This document shows positions 21,997-23,363 of a stretch of 23,363 nt of DNA, piece after piece (the stretch's first letter is position 1; each line of letters starts with the position of its first letter). The notes beneath the pieces were generated by a model. That model did no database searches, had not been told where the DNA came from, and saw nothing but the letters and a program-made list of their open reading frames with translations. Source of the stretch: CAZAYB01 sp964489215 (GTDB lineage: Bacteria > Planctomycetota > Phycisphaerae > Sedimentisphaerales > Anaerohalosphaeraceae); NCBI GenBank assembly GCA_964489215.1, contig CAZAYB010000017.1, positions 1 through 23,363 on the forward strand, in the 5' to 3' direction. Both the position numbers and the translations under genes were made by a program.

Positions 21997-22010
21997 AAAC
22001 AGGCCTGTTT
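21997..22010. repeat. Perfect 14-bp palindrome after the SDR gene
   Basis: AAACAGGCCTGTTT begins 10 bp past the SDR stop codon. Without a loop it is a poor terminator; it may be a protein-binding site or chance. Confidence 0.35.
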
Positions 22011-22036
22011 GGCGTATCATTATTGAAATAAATTAT

Positions 22037-22055
22037 AACGGCACGTGTCGTTTTT
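22037..22055 (+). terminator. Possible terminator of the SDR gene
   Basis: AACGGC/GTCGTT forms a 6-bp stem with one wobble and an ACGT loop, running into TTTTT. It lies about 50 nt beyond the SDR stop. Confidence 0.45.
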
Positions 22056-22067
22056 AGTTAACGTTAT

Positions 22068-22108
22068 ACAGGACAGGGATTTAAGGCGTTGCCTGTTTAC
22101 TGTCCTGT
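22068..22108. promoter_or_regulatory. Stem-loop in the leader of the MauE-thioredoxin gene
   Basis: ACAGGACAG (22068-22076) pairs perfectly with CTGTCCTGT (22100-22108). A nested AGGC-GTT-GCCT hairpin lies inside. No T-tract follows. It lies 42 nt before the next start codon. Confidence 0.45.
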
Positions 22109-22150
22109 TAGGTTTAGCAGCTATAGGAAATTGCAAAATTGAAACTTGAT

Positions 22151-23363
22151 ATGAAGATTATTAACAAAGCGGTGATGACTGTGACCGGTTTGGTGCTGAT
22201 TGCAGCAGCCGGTTTGAAAGTTCATATGATGGTTACAGAGCCCATAGTCAGCAAAGGTTTCTGGGAGAGCTGGCTTTTTTTCATGATACAGATTCCGCTT
22301 GTTACAGGCCTTGGGATATGGATGGTAAGCGGTCTTTTTCGAAAGGCGGCCTGGCTGGTTGGTGTTGCAGCTCTTATCGTTTTTCTGGGAGATACACTTT
22401 ACAAAGGCTTTAGCGGTGCGCAGTCGTGCGGTTGTTTCGGCAGTGTTGACGTTGACCCCTGGGTAACGCTTTTTGCCTTTAACCTGCCCTTTTTGGCCGC
22501 GATGCTGATTTTCCGACCGAAAGATGAGAAGTTATTGCCGCCGCCCTGGCCCAATCCTGTTTACTGGTGTTTTGTCGGGGTAATAACAGCAGCTGTTTTG
22601 GCGGGAACTATTACGTTCATGGCATTTAACAGGATTGAGCCTAAGATAGTCGACCTTACCGGGACATTGCGAGCCGGTGCGGATAATTTGGATAACGGCA
22701 AAGAAGCGGACCAGCCCCCGATAGGCGAACAAACCCAGCCGCAAAACAATAACATTTTATCGAACAGCGAAACGGACATCGACGCCGAAGCTAAAGAGCC
22801 TCAGCAGGTTAATCAAACAGGACCGAGCGAACAGGAAAAGAATCAGGATCAACAAACTAATCATACACAGGATTTACCGGATAATAAAACCGATGAAAAT
22901 GTCGGCAATCCAGAAGCAATAAAAAGTACCGAACCTGTAAATCAGGACCCTGACCATAGTCTTGAACCGGTAAATGAGCAGAGCAGTTCATCGGACAAAG
23001 AAGACCAGACAAAAAACGCTGAAGAATCTGGATCGCAGGCAAAAGACGAATACATTGAACCTGTTGTGCTTGACGCAGAAAAAAGAGCACTGCTTGGTGA
23101 AATGCTGAACCATGTGGATATTCTTGATAAGTTAAATACCGGCCTGTCAGTAGCTTTCTTTTATCACGACAGCTGCCCGACCTGCGCCGATCTTGTCCCT
23201 GAGTACAGCGCAGGCCTTGAGCAGTTTGGTGAAAATATGATAAATCTTGCTTTCATTGATATCCCAGGCGGAGGTTCTGCACCGGATCCTGTGCCCGAGG
23301 ACACCCTCGCTTATACCGGTAATCTTCGGCCCCGTCAGAAAGGACAAAAGTGGGTAATAGGTA
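22151..23363 (+). CDS. MauE-like membrane redox protein fused to a thioredoxin-like domain (3' end outside window)
   Basis: An open frame of 404 codons that runs off the window without a stop. Residues 1-160 hold about five transmembrane helices (near 7-27, 40-59, 66-82, 104-121, 138-158). They also hold the motif QSCGCFGSVDVDPW (Cys93, Cys95), typical of MauE/DoxX-type redox-associated membrane proteins. Residues of about 175-300 are a disordered Gln/Asn/Glu/Asp/Pro-rich linker. From about 305 a thioredoxin-like domain begins with FFYHDSCPTCADL (Cys342, Cys345). The likely role is to pass reducing or oxidising power across the membrane to periplasmic thiols. The Shine-Dalgarno before the ATG at 22151 is weak; ATG 22175 is an alternative. 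The sequenced part does not show the end of the thioredoxin fold. Confidence 0.75.
   Translation, partial: MKIINKAVMTVTGLVLIAAAGLKVHMMVTEPIVSKGFWESWLFFMIQIPLVTGLGIWMVSGLFRKAAWLVGVAALIVFLGDTLYKGFSGAQSCGCFGSVDVDPWVTLFAFNLPFLAAMLIFRPKDEKLLPPPWPNPVYWCFVGVITAAVLAGTITFMAFNRIEPKIVDLTGTLRAGADNLDNGKEADQPPIGEQTQPQNNNILSNSETDIDAEAKEPQQVNQTGPSEQEKNQDQQTNHTQDLPDNKTDENVGNPEAIKSTEPVNQDPDHSLEPVNEQSSSSDKEDQTKNAEESGSQAKDEYIEPVVLDAEKRALLGEMLNHVDILDKLNTGLSVAFFYHDSCPTCADLVPEYSAGLEQFGENMINLAFIDIPGGGSAPDPVPEDTLAYTGNLRPRQKGQKWVIG

Noticed and set aside
1..23363. tRNA genes, CRISPR arrays, transposases, toxin-antitoxin or defence genes
   Set aside because: No tRNA-like T-loop and acceptor pairing, no regular spaced repeats and no motifs of these protein families were found on either strand.

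Overview
The window looks like a piece of chromosome from a Gram-negative bacterium of the PVC group, most likely a planctomycete (Phycisphaerae-like). That placement is an inference. It rests on an OmcB-like DUF11-repeat lipoprotein, a bacterial deoxyhypusine-synthase-like gene beside pyruvoyl arginine decarboxylase, an LPS heptose gene (hldD), and a secreted protein with a pseudopilin-like C-terminus. Most of the window is ordinary housekeeping and envelope content. No tRNA, rRNA, CRISPR array, transposase or phage gene was seen.

Left, plus strand (1-3366): the end of a PP2C-type protein phosphatase. Its own promoter then drives a tight three-gene polyamine operon: pyruvoyl-dependent arginine decarboxylase, agmatinase, and a deoxyhypusine-synthase-like aminobutyltransferase. 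Together these would turn arginine into agmatine, then putrescine, then probably a larger polyamine.

Middle, minus strand (3406-18224), in window order: recJ, tyrS, a GNAT acetyltransferase coupled to a DUF457-like membrane protein, hldD, an unreported 32-residue membrane protein with its own promoter and terminator, a stand-alone response-regulator receiver protein, a lipoprotein MsrB, an M14 carboxypeptidase lipoprotein, an ASCH/UPF0316/GT4 glycosyltransferase group, a TlpA-like thioredoxin protein, and the OmcB-like lipoprotein. Between the M14 gene and the ASCH gene lies about 850 bp without a convincing protein gene. It carries two plus-strand promoters, a dispersed repeat and a strongly structured RNA that ends in a textbook terminator. 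That RNA is the best candidate for something undescribed.

Right, plus strand (18632-end): a consensus promoter, rmuC overlapping a secreted protein of unknown function, an SDR oxidoreductase interrupted by a 100-N assembly gap, and the start of a membrane protein that joins a MauE-like redox domain to a thioredoxin-like CxxC domain through a long acidic/polar linker. This gene runs off the window. TlpA, MsrB and the MauE-thioredoxin fusion all point to envelope thiol/methionine redox upkeep, although they do not form one operon.

Three families of short repeats (two dispersed intergenic ones and one 21-bp exact match) and a left-to-right change in strand composition are not explained by the genes.
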